From positions 25,273,493 through 25,337,492 of the forward strand of contig OX419759.1 of the NCBI GenBank assembly GCA_948567375.1: 64,000 bases of DNA, in the 5' to 3' direction. The stretch comes from Lunularia cruciata. Lineage: Eukaryota > Streptophyta > Marchantiopsida > Lunulariales > Lunulariaceae. Positions 10,282 to 20,229 of this stretch are shown here, one piece after another (position 1 is the stretch's first letter; each line of letters starts with the position of its first letter). The position numbers and the translations under genes are program-made. The notes under the pieces are model-generated. The model saw only the letters and a program-made list of their open reading frames with translations. It had not been told where the DNA came from and ran no database searches.

Positions 10282-12855
10282 ATGTCGAGCAATTTTCCTT
10301 CGCCGTTGAGGAGTCGTCTTGCAGGTGATCGGGGAAAGGGAAAAAGAGTTGGATTCATGTTAGTGCATAAGGGAGAAGTCGAGAGAGAGAAATCAAGAGA
10401 CCGAAAGAAAGCAGAAGAGATGGGAGGAGGGAAGAAGAACTCCAAATTTGCAGTGAGAAATCATGCAATTCGGAGATTAGATGTAGTAGCGAGGATCGAA
10501 GTCTTGAGCCGACTTCAGATCACCTTTTTGGCATGGAATTGGAACATAAGTTTTCCAGGATTCATGACAGAAATCATCAAGAGTAAATGTCTCGATGGTC
10601 CCGAGGAAGAAGGGAAGAGAGGAAATCCGGCTCGCTGGACAGAGTCGGATTGGAGACTCGTACTCGGGAAGGAGGTAGGCTCGGAGCAGGGAGCCACGTT
10701 CTTGGGGAAAGGAGAGATATCCCAAGAAACGCAGGAGGTGAGAGATGCCTTCTCGTCAAAGAGGACGAAGAATGGGTATAAAGTTGAGAGTTATAAGGAC
10801 CCAATGAGGAGGGGAATTGTGAGTGCACTAATGGCCCTCCTGAAGCCGGAGAGAACTACCTATGTGATGAAACACCAAGCGGTGTTCTTTCACAAGTTAT
10901 TTGCAGGAGAACCGATAAATTGGGCAAGGTGCTTTCACGGAAGAACGAGGCAGATGGTGTGGAATCTGCGAGATAAGTCGCCTCCACACTACATCATACC
11001 ATTTGCAGCCCATTTTTATCTTGCGTTAAATCTGCTCAATGTGGCTGAGCGTAATCGAATGGTGTCTCATTTCCATCCTGATTTGAGAAGAGAAGTCAAC
11101 GCGGAGGAGCAGCAATACATTCTCCAAATCCGGAGCACAAACAATTACTACGCGAAGACAGGGAAGAACGTGGAGGTCGTTGAAAGTACACCGACGAAGA
11201 AGAGAACTCGGCAAGCAGACGCCAAAGAAAGCAAGAAACCTCGGAAGATGCAGAAAAATAACTCGAGGTGAGGAATGGTGGTGATTGAGTAGGAAGATGA
11301 AGACTCAGAAGGCGAAGCCGAGCTCAAGACGGAGGACTCGGAACGTGAGGAGGAACCTGAGCTGACACTGCAGAGCGGGGATACAAGCAGTGATAGTGAA
11401 GACGGTGGAGAAATGACTTCGGCACCAGCGGCTGAAGAATACGAAGAAGAAATTCAAGCCGAAGTAGAAGCCAAAGACAATGCGGCGCTGGAAGACGAAG
11501 TACCGGTGCTCGAGGAGAAGAAGATCGCAGTACAGTGAGGAATTCACTTGAGACGTAAGGCAAAGTGTGAAGCGGGACCGAGTAGAGTGAAGGAAAAGGT
11601 AGAAGGAAGCTCGGGCAGTGAGGCATCAATTCCGATACGAAGACTCCAGAGAAGAAGGCGAGTATCGGGAGAACACGAAGAAAGAAGAGAGACTACTCCG
11701 CGGGAGGACAAAGGTATCAGTAATGGAGTAGATTACCTACAGATGGTAGTATGCCCGCTGTTGGTGAAGTTGGAGAAGAAGAAGAAGGAGATGCAGTCGA
11801 CTTGTCCAGAGGTAAAGACTGTATTGCAGGTGGTAGCAAGATTAGAAGAAGAAAACTCGGAGTTGAAGAAGAGTATAACCCGAGGTGAGAAGGAGAGAGA
11901 AGTATTGCAAGCGGAAGCAGTAGAGAGAAGTCAGGTAATCGAAGACCTGAAGGGAGAAGTGAGCTATTGAGAGGATCTTGCGAGGAAGGGTGACGTCGCA
12001 AGGGAGAGACAAGTAGCTGAATTTGAAATCTTGAAGCAGCACTTTGCTGATTCAAGAGTAGAGCTCATCCATGCTATGGCGAGGGTAGCATCGAAGGATC
12101 AAGAGCTCGATCGAGTAATGGAGAGTATGGAGGAGAAGAAGCAACTCTGGCAGCGAGAGTTGGCTGCGAGATATAGAGAAGAAGAGAGATTACGAGACTT
12201 ACTTCGTAATCAGGAAGAGAAGGTTGCACAGAAGGAGAAAGAGAAGGACGCGGTGAAGGCCAAATTCGAAGAAGAATTAGCAATGTACAGAGAGGAATGG
12301 CTTGCAGATCGGGAACAAGAAAGGAAGACAAGATTAGAGCCATTGCAGGAGATAGTCCTCAGGGTAAACGCAATGTTAAGTACAGAGGCCAGCGTTCGAA
12401 TTGAAGAAGCGCGTCTGCACGAGTTGAAGTTGTTGGTGCAGGAGACGAGGCGAAGACAAGTGAAAGATACAGATTTGAATGCCTTGTTGATTAAATTGAG
12501 AACTCGTGTAGATAGGAAGATCTTAGAAGTAGAAGACAATATCGCGATTAGATTAGACTTAGTAAGAATAGAGTTAGAAAAGCTTCGGCAGGATGTTAAA
12601 GCAAAACCCGAAGTAGATAACATCGGGATCCAAATGTCTTCGGAGTTGCCCTCAAAGACATAAGAGAAGAGTGGGTTGAAGGATGAGGAGTTAGATAGAT
12701 TACCCGCTAGTGCAATTTCAGATCAAGAAAGAGAATTGTTGGATCTGGTAAAAGATGTAGGAGTTGTGAAACCCGAGGACAAAATAGTGGGAAGTAAGAT
12801 TACTTTGGGTTCAGGGTTGAAAGCCAAGGAAGAAGTAGACATCGGATTGGAGTAG
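10282..12855 (+). pseudogene. LTR-internal (U3) ORF, 5' LTR copy
   Basis: One frame of 857 codons runs from ATG 10282 to TAG 12853 but is broken by stops at 11269, 11290, 11536, 11968 and 12661. The 3' LTR has sense codons at most of these places. Residues about 60-280 form a conserved domain with RRLDVVARIE, TFLAWNW, GYKVESYKDP, QAVFFHKLF and VSHFHPDLRRE. Residues about 290-430 are acidic, Lys/Glu/Ser-rich and likely disordered. Residues about 500-780 are a long coiled coil rich in E, K, R and L. There is no signal peptide or membrane segment and no known catalytic motif. The start was chosen because M-[ST]-S-N-F recurs in at least three diverged copies. I do not recognise the family. A gag-like, env-position or regulatory protein are all possible. 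Confidence 0.75.
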
Positions 12856-12971
12856 TAACCGATTTGAGATTTGAAGGAGCAGATATGGAAGGGTGCATTG
12901 TCATTTCGGATCTACAGGTTAGAACAGTTGTTGTAGAACGGTATAGTTGTTAGAACTGTCGATTTGTTCAC

Positions 12972-12979
12972 TCTTTAAG
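12972..12979 (+). promoter_or_regulatory. TATA-like box 2, downstream promoter (5' LTR)
   Basis: Here the motif is tctttaag. In the 3' LTR it is tatttaag (22771), and in other copies tatttaaa (40339), catttaaa (about 25215), tatttatg (44456) and the minus-strand tatttaaa (56853-56860). It lies about 675 bp before the LTR end and is followed by a conserved gttgttcagt stretch. It is the best candidate for the promoter of full-length genomic RNA. Confidence 0.55.
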
Positions 12980-13656
12980 AGTGGCATTTGCAGGAAATTG
13001 TTGTTCAGTGCTCATTATTTCTGAGAATAGATAAAGCGAAGTGTTGTGAAGCAGTGCTTGTTGCTTGAGCTTGATTCCGAGTATCAACTTTGTAATTGTG
13101 TTTGTGAATGTTTGGAGAAATTTGAAGTGCACGTCAGAGTGTTTGTTGGATGTTGGATTCCACAGCCTTGATCTTCATTCTGTGTGTTTGATCCTGAGTG
13201 AAGTGCAATCGAAGCAATGCCTTGACAGATCTGAGAGGAATTGTAGTGTTGGTAGTATTCTGCATTTGTGAGTGTAGTGCGAAGTTGATGTGAAGCAATT
13301 TCGATCGAGGAAGTTGTGCCTTCAGTGGAAGGGTGGAACACAATTCTGAGGCGAAGTCGTTTTGCAATGAAGTGCCATTTTCAGGAGAGCCTGAATCATC
13401 ACAAATCAAGATTGTTTGGAAAGATTTGATGGAGTTGTGATTAAGGAGTGTGAATTTGTGACAAGACTGCGAGTCAGTGCTTGTACTTTCTTTTGGGTGT
13501 GGTTTCTACCTGAGAGATTAAAGACGCAACCAAGAAGAACTACAAGTTACTGTTTGACTTCGTATTTGGACATTTCTGACTCGTATCTCTGCGGGAACAA
13601 ACTTTACTTACCTGATTACCGCAAAAGTGATATTTGCCGGGTTGTCACATGATTTT

Positions 13657-13673
13657 TGGCGCCGCTGCCGGGA
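13657..13673 (+). promoter_or_regulatory. Primer-binding site, tRNA-Asp-like
   Basis: The bases TGGCGCCGCTGCCGGGA begin seven bases after the 5' LTR. They match the complement of the 3' end of plant tRNA-Asp closely, with about two differences. A tRNA-Asp primer is typical of Athila/Tat elements. The tRNA identity is from general knowledge of the family and was not checked against a tRNA set. Confidence 0.8.
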
Positions 13674-13736
13674 TACAAATCTCGGAAGTGGAAGAATACA
13701 AAGCCAAATTGACCACTGGGTATCAAGGCAATATGA

Positions 13737-15596
13737 ATGTCTGGATTGAAAGAACAATGGGAAGAGAGAGCTCAAAGACGAGCACTTCAGCGTGAAGAAG
13801 ACAAACGTCTGAATGTCCCATCCATCGTTGACGAAACTGAGTGAGAGGCGTTGGAGTTTCAACTCCTTCATGAAGTACAAGAAGCCCTGTGAGAACTTGA
13901 TCACAAGAAACGCAAAGGCGGTTGGCAAGGCTACTTCGCATCTCCCTCTTCTTCCAAGAAGAAGAAAGAATCAAGTGGGCAAACATATGCATTGCGGCCC
14001 AGTACACCAACTTCCCCTAGAGCTGTAAAGGAAGTTGTTTCCTTGAAGACCTTTGTTCGAGAAAAGACAGCACGCACACTTACTGAAGACGAGTGCAACA
14101 TCTTCTACGAACGATTCCTTGGTTGTCCCGAAGGAATTTGGAAGAACCTATTGAAGGTGTTGATCCTGAATCTTCCACTCGGGTTGAAGTCGACCCTCTT
14201 AGAGTAGAAATTGTCGAAGAAGACCCTGCGTTGAATTTGACGAATTGGAATCCCTGGGCTGACAACATGGCGTCAATTCCAGCCAATTCTTCCGTTCCGT
14301 CAAGTTCTACATTACCTCAGCCGATCCTAGTGCATCGAACGATGACTTTGCTTCCTGTCACTCGACACGCCTATCAGAAGTATAAGGGGACGGAACAAGA
14401 CGAAGACCCCGATGAATTCATCAAAGAATTCAAAGTCATCTCCTTTGCTAACAAGGAGCATGACTTGGTGGATCGATTAAGAATTTTTCCAAGTCTGCTT
14501 CACAAGAAAGCTCGGAGCTGGTACACGCATGTGACTCAGAAGGAGTTTGTACCATCGGACTGGGCAGACTTGAGAAACAACTTCCTGGAACAATTCCGGG
14601 AGGTTGACTATGATACGAGTGTCTTCGCGGCACTAAACGATTTGGACCGGGGCAAGAAGGAGAAGTTGAGAGACTACTCTGAGCGGTTCATGGCATTATT
14701 GAACCAAGTTCCCAAGAAATCGGGGGTGGTGGGATACTCCAATGCCCAAGCCATTACCTGGTTCCTCGGGGGCCTGTCACCAGATACGAATCTTTGCCAG
14801 GGAGAGGAACATAACTTCCCTCGATAAAGTACTCAAACATGTCGCTCGTTATGAAGCGGCACACTCTCACTCTGCCGGTAACCGGAGAAATCAGGAGAAG
14901 AAGGGCAAGAAGCCCAGAAGGAGAGCTTCACACAGTACCTCCCCTTCTTCGGACGAATCCTCTACGTCTTCAAGCTCTTCTTTGGAATCCGAAGAAGAAT
15001 CAAAGCCAAGACGAGTCAGAAGACGTGGAGGCAAGAAACCGGTGACTCCACCAGCCAAGAGTGTACATAAGGCGGATACAAAGCTGGATGCCCTCATCAA
15101 GGATTTTTTGGATTTCAAGATCCATATGGTTGGGGCTAAGGACCGAAGAAAGGCCCCAGCATTTGGACGATCTAATGTGTGGTGCACCGCATGTGGAAAA
15201 TCCGGCCATGCCAACACAGAATGCAATACTCGTAATGCATTCCCGGTGTAGCAAATTGATTGGGTTCCGGGATGGAACCAAGACGATGACGAAGAGGCGG
15301 TGTATCAAACTCAGGAGGTACAGCCTCAACCGAGCACATCATATCAAGGTCCAAGGTTTGGATCCAGGGAGAATAACCCCAATGATCCTGCACGAAGACC
15401 ACCGATGAGCAACCAAAATTGCCCTCAGAATGTTGCGCCCGGAGCCTGTTATAATTGTGGCTCGATGGGACATTGGTCTCCAAATTGTCCCGAGCCAAGA
15501 AGGCAAATTGGGTACATTCCCCTGTGTGGAAATTGTAAAGGATCGGGGCATACGGGCAACCAATGCCTCACCCGCCGAACCCGAAGCCTCTTGTAA
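13737..15596 (+). pseudogene. gag: gag (capsid and nucleocapsid), broken
   Basis: Gag packages the element RNA. The likely start is ATG 13737, 64 bp after the PBS. Stops at 13842 and 13890 look like CGA-to-TGA changes. A frameshift near 14140 moves the frame to 14093-14827, which holds the Retrotrans_gag-like core (RSWYTHVTQ, FLEQFREVDYD, LRDYSERFMALLNQ). A second frameshift near 14785 leads into a Ser/Arg-rich linker and three CCHC zinc knuckles at 15183-15224, 15447-15488 and 15525-15566, interrupted by TAG at 15249. Compared with the minus-strand fragment at 53400, one base is missing near 15570. That fragment is open across the gag-pol joint, so gag and pol were probably a single frame originally. 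Confidence 0.88.
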
Positions 15597-18500
15597 AATA
15601 TGTACAGACCCCCGCTGAGCGTGCAGCACTTCAGCCAAAGGGGGATACAAATGTAAATTGTATAACTCTTGAGGAAGAAAGACCTCACAAAGGGAGTTCG
15701 GCCTCAGAAGGAGAATGGCCAGACCTTGAAATTTTGAAAGTTGAGACACGCTCCACCAAGAAGAAGCGTGATCCCGAAGAACTGAGGACGACCTCGTCGT
15801 CTTCCCGAAAGGCGAAGAGACAGCGCCCAAAAGCAATTCTTTCGGCCAAGGAGGAAAAGATCCTTGCAAAAGCTAAAGCTAAAGCCTTGCAGAAAGAATT
15901 AACGGAGGCATTACTCAGGACTCGGGAACTGAGTTTGGAAGAAGAGACAAAGACAAAGTCTCCAATTTTTCCGGCGGACATCCGATCCAAAGTAAAGGGT
16001 CTGATTCAAGCCGAGGTAGGCCAACCCGAGGAAGCTCGGGTTAAGGCCATCAGCAAGCCCGTCACCATTTTGAAGCGTCCCAAAGTCAAGAGGGAGCATG
16101 GAGAGTCCTCGGACTCAAAGCCAAAGATGAAGACGGTCAAATTGAGAGGAGTTCCCCAATATGATATTATAGCCGACTTGGCCACCACAAATGCCAATGT
16201 TACATTTAAGCAATTGTGGGAAGATAACAAGCTGTACAAGAGACAGCTTAATTTGGCCCTCAAGAAAGTGAGGTCGATGTCAAAGAAGGACCTGCCTGCT
16301 ATCTATCGTATTGAACAAGAAGATTTGGGATCTCCCGAGGTAGACGCGGAGATTGCAGGTTGCATGATCACATCGATACCCATTGACTCTGGGTCCGGTG
16401 TGAATGTCATGACTGAAGATATTGCGAATCGACTTGTGTATCATACGTTTGAACCAACACCCCGAGTTTTGAAGTTTGCAGGCCAAACCAGGAGACGGCC
16501 CTTGGGCATGCTGTCGAACATTACCACGATCATTGGAGGGGTACCCTTCAAGTTGAATTACATCGTGTTGCGGCCAGTGACATAAACTGGTTACCCTCTG
16601 TTGATCGGCAGACCCTGGTTGTATAGTGCCCAAGTTGTAGTGGATTGGCATCAGCAGAAGTTAAGATTCAAGGACATTTCGTCCAAGGATCAGAAGCTGG
16701 TGACTGTGAGTTGGACGAAGGTTCCCCATCTTGGGGAAACAAGTTTGTCAGAAGAGGAGGACGAGTCCGAAGATTCATTGTCTTCGTCTTCAGACGAATC
16801 CGAAGAAGAAGTCCAAGTTAATTACTTGGAATGCTACGAGGTAGAGGCTGACAACGAAGATCCATATGACCTCGCCTCGGGTGAACCTGACTTGGAGGGA
16901 AGGGGTTTGATGGCCGCTTGCCTCAGGATAAGCTGAGTAAGCCACGTTGAAGGAGTCATCAACCCCGATGACTGTCAAGAGGTGTTACTCACTGAAGGAA
17001 AAATTTTAAAAATCTCGAAGACAGTTACTTCGGGGGAGTTGGCAGGATACACTACCCTGTTTATAGAATTCTAGGATGTATTCGCCTGGTTGATTGATCA
17101 AATGCCGGGTATTCCACGAGAATGTGGAGAACACCGGATTGATTTGATTGAAGGTGCAATTCCGGTTCGGCAGCGACAATACCGCCTGAACCCGAAGTAC
17201 TCGCTCTTGGTAAAAGATGAAATCGATAAGTACTTAAGGGCCGAAATCATCTTCCCTGTCTTAAGCAGTGAATGGGTCTCCCCTATTGTCATTGTCCCGA
17301 AGAAGAAAACAGGGAAGATCCGAGTGTGCCAAGACTTCCGAAAATTGAACGCAGTCACAAGGAAAGATCATCATCCTTTGCCTTTTACCGATACAATCTT
17401 AGATCAGGTAGCTGGGCATCCTTGTTATAGTTTTCTTGATGGATTTTCAGGGTACAATCAAGTATCCATTCGAGAAGAAGACAAGGATAAAACTACATTC
17501 ACGACTGATTGGGGCACTTTCGCTTACAATCAAATGCCCTTTGGGTTGTGTAATGCTCCCGCTACTTTCCAGCGGATGATGAATTTGATCTTCAAAGATT
17601 TCCTGCGTAAATTTGTCGAAGTTTTTATTGATGACTTTTTTGTGTTTGGACGACGGGATGTACATAGAGATTACCTTCACCAAACGTTTGAAAGGTGTCG
17701 TTTTGCCGGCTTGTCATTACACCCGAAGAAATGCTTCTTTGCAATGAAGGAGGGAATTCTTCTGGGGCATCGGGTGTCAAGCCGAGGTATTGAAGTCGAT
17801 GTTGAGAAGGTTAAAATAATCGCAGCTTTGGAATCCCTGAAGAACATCCGGGAGCTGAGAGCCTTCTTGGGACATGTCGGATATTACAGACGCTTCGTGT
17901 CAAACTATGCAGTGCTTGATGCACCACTTACAAAGCTTCTGAAGAAATCCAAAGACTATCTGTGGGAAGCATATCAAGAAGAAGCCTTCCAGGTGTTGAA
18001 GATGAAACTGGTTAAAGCACCAGTCATGAGGGCCCCGAATTGGGACGTCCCTTTTCATGTGTATGTGGACACTTCGTCCATGGCCATCGGGGTTGTCTTA
18101 AGTCAAAAGGACGAGAAGAAGAAAGACTACCCGGTGTATTATGCCAACCGACAACTTTCAGTTTCTGAAAAGAATTATTCGATGACGGAAAGAGAAGCAC
18201 TCGGAATGGTGTATGCCTGCAAGAAATTTCGGCATTATTTGTTGGGGTATGAGTTTGTCTTCTATGTTGACCATTATGCATTGCAACATCTGGTCAAGAA
18301 GGCAGATTTATCGGGACGAATTGCAAGATGGATCTTGTTATTACAAGAGTTCACGTATACTGTACAAGTGAGGAAGGGAGCTTCGCATTTGAATGCGGAC
18401 TTCCTGTCCAGGTTAGACACTCAAGACCAGGAGTGGGAAATTGACGATTGGTTCCTTGACGAAGAGTTGTATCACTTATCAGCAATGAGAAGTACAAGGT

Positions 18501-19804
18501 ATGCAGATGAATATAATTATCTGAATACTCTCCATTGTCCTGAGGGGATGGATCCGGAACAGCGGGCAGTCTTTCTCCGGAAAATGGGGCCGTACTAGCT
18601 TAAACACAACATTTTATTTAAGATGGGCGAAGACGAAGTACTTCGGCGATGCTTGGAGTCATACGAAGTAGGAGGAGTAATTGAATCTTAACACTCCGAG
18701 GCATCGGGAGGACACTATGCTCTGAAGAATACTGTAAAGAAAATTCTTTCGGCAGGGTATTGGTGGCCTACAATGTACAAAGATGTACATGCTCATATTT
18801 GAAGCTGTGATGCGTGTCAGAGAACGGGGAAGCTGACGGCCACTTCTCAATGGCCTTTGAAACCAATTTTGCCTTTGGCCCCCTTTGAGAAATGGGGGAT
18901 TGATTTTGTGGGTCCCATTCAACCAATGACCCGAGTCATAAGAAAGTGCTATATTTTGGTTTGCACTGATTACGCTACCAAGATGGTTGAAGCGGAAGCA
19001 ACTCGCAGAGATGATGCTGAAACTGTGGCAGAATTTTTCTTTCAAAACATCATCTCCTGATATGGGTGTCCTCTGGAATTGGTCAGTGACCGAGGAACAC
19101 ATTTTTTGAACTCTGTAATGGAGGAGTTAACCAAGTATTTTCAGATTAAACATCAGAAGACGACTCCTTATAACCCAAAAGCGAATGGCTTAACGGAAAA
19201 AGCGAATGGGTTACTTTGTAAAATTTTGAATAAGGTGACTGTCAATTATGCATATGACTGGGATACAAAATTACCAGCCGCATTATGGGCCTATCGGACA
19301 ACAGAGAAGATTACAACCAAACAAACCCCATACTTCTTGACATATGGCTTGCACCCCATACTGCCAGTTGAATTTGAAGTTCCGACTTATCGAGTCCTGT
19401 GCAAAGAACAAATGTCGGAAGAGGAAAGTCAGGATCTTTGGATTCATCAACTGATGTGGTTAGAAGAGAAAAGAGACGATGCAATGCAAACCACGAAAGA
19501 AGTACAAGCACAGAGGAAAGTCAGGCACGATCAGAGAATCAAGCCTGTGACTGTACAAGAAGGGGATTTGGTTTTGTTATATGATAATCGCCGAATATTT
19601 TTTCCAGGCAAGTTGCATTTGAGATGGATGGGTCCCTATCGAGTTTGTCATCTTTACAAAAATGGATCCATGCAACTCGTCAATTTGGAAGGTAATCCTT
19701 TTGCCACTCGAGTAAATGGGTGGAGAGTTCGGAGATATTGGACCATAGACTCGGAAGTTTCTAAGACACCCGAGGTCTATGTTCGCGGGGACGCTCACAT
19801 TTGA
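15563..19804 (+). pseudogene. pol: pol polyprotein: protease, RT, RNase H, integrase
   Basis: One frame runs for 4.2 kb with seven in-frame stops (16583, 16934, 17072, 18596, 18689, 18800, 19058), several of them CAG/CGA/AAA-to-stop changes. Protease: PIDSGSG with the catalytic Asp at 16385, then LLIGRPWL. RT: MPFGLCNAPATFQRMM, with the active site FIDD at 17624-17635. RNase H: VYVDTSSMAIG, TEREALG, VDHYALQHL and ADFLSRL. Integrase: a degenerate HHCC finger ending CDACQ, then Asp in GIDFVG (about 18900), Asp in VSDRGTHF (about 19085) and Glu in LTEKANG (about 19190). The stop TGA overlaps the start of the PPT region, so there is no extra ORF between pol and the 3' LTR. Its product would copy and integrate the element, but it is inactive here. 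Confidence 0.93.
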
Positions 19805-19813
19805 GGGAGGGGG
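19803..19813 (+). promoter_or_regulatory. Polypurine tract
   Basis: The run gagggaggggg lies two bases before the 3' LTR and overlaps the end of pol. It would prime plus-strand DNA synthesis. The same feature is seen in reverse orientation at 63977-63987 next to the LTR at the right edge. Confidence 0.88.
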
Positions 19814-20202
19814 TATGTGGTGCCCACATTTTTTTGTTTTTTTCAAAATAAAGGAGAAGAAGTGTATAGAGAAGTCGGATTGCACCTGTTTGGCCGAAGA
19901 AGACGAAGAAAACTGTCTTTGGGGTGAAACCCGAAGTAAAGTGACTTCGGGTCATAAGGCGAAGTACTCTGAAATGTCGTGTCAGCAAACAATACGAAGT
20001 AAATTGTCTTCGGCTCGGGGGGAGCTCAACCCGAGGCCAAGACAGTCTAACAACCTTTTGTCGGGGCGAGAAATTCAAGAAGGGGCCGTTTCAAAATTGG
20101 CGGCTCATACGCGCGAAGGTGGGGTGACAATGACAGCTGCATGCCGGAGGTGTGATTTCTCGGTAGAAACTCAAAGTGACGGAAGACGAAGAAGTGCAAC
20201 TC

Positions 20203-20210
20203 TATAAAAA
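20203..20210 (+). promoter_or_regulatory. TATA box 1, upstream of the U3 ORF (3' LTR)
   Basis: The motif tataaaaa lies 27 bp upstream of ATG 20230, identical in placement to the 5' LTR. In the 3' LTR this promoter would make a transcript of the U3 ORF that ends inside the same LTR or in flanking DNA. Confidence 0.6.
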
Positions 20211-20229
20211 TCGAAACTGCAACGACGAA

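Larger units (their letters stand above)
9868..13649 (+). repeat. 5' LTR of complete family A element
   Basis: It begins tgtggtgccc and ends ttgtcaca. The order of parts is a U3 of about 390 bp upstream of a TATA box (10255), the U3 ORF (10282-12855), a second TATA-like box (12972), and about 650 bp of R-U5. The last 300 bp are the most conserved part across all family A copies in the window. It aligns with the 3' LTR 19816-23448 and is longer by 149 bp. Confidence 0.94.

Noticed and set aside
12074-12623. Minus-strand frames of 89 and 137 codons in the 5' LTR (and the equivalent at 22108-22422)
   Set aside because: They mirror the coiled-coil part of the U3 ORF on the plus strand and carry no motif of their own. 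The sense frame is the conserved one.
10282-12855. Interpretation of the LTR ORF as an envelope gene
   Set aside because: No signal peptide, transmembrane segment or cleavage-type site is visible. The protein is soluble-looking, with acidic and coiled-coil parts.
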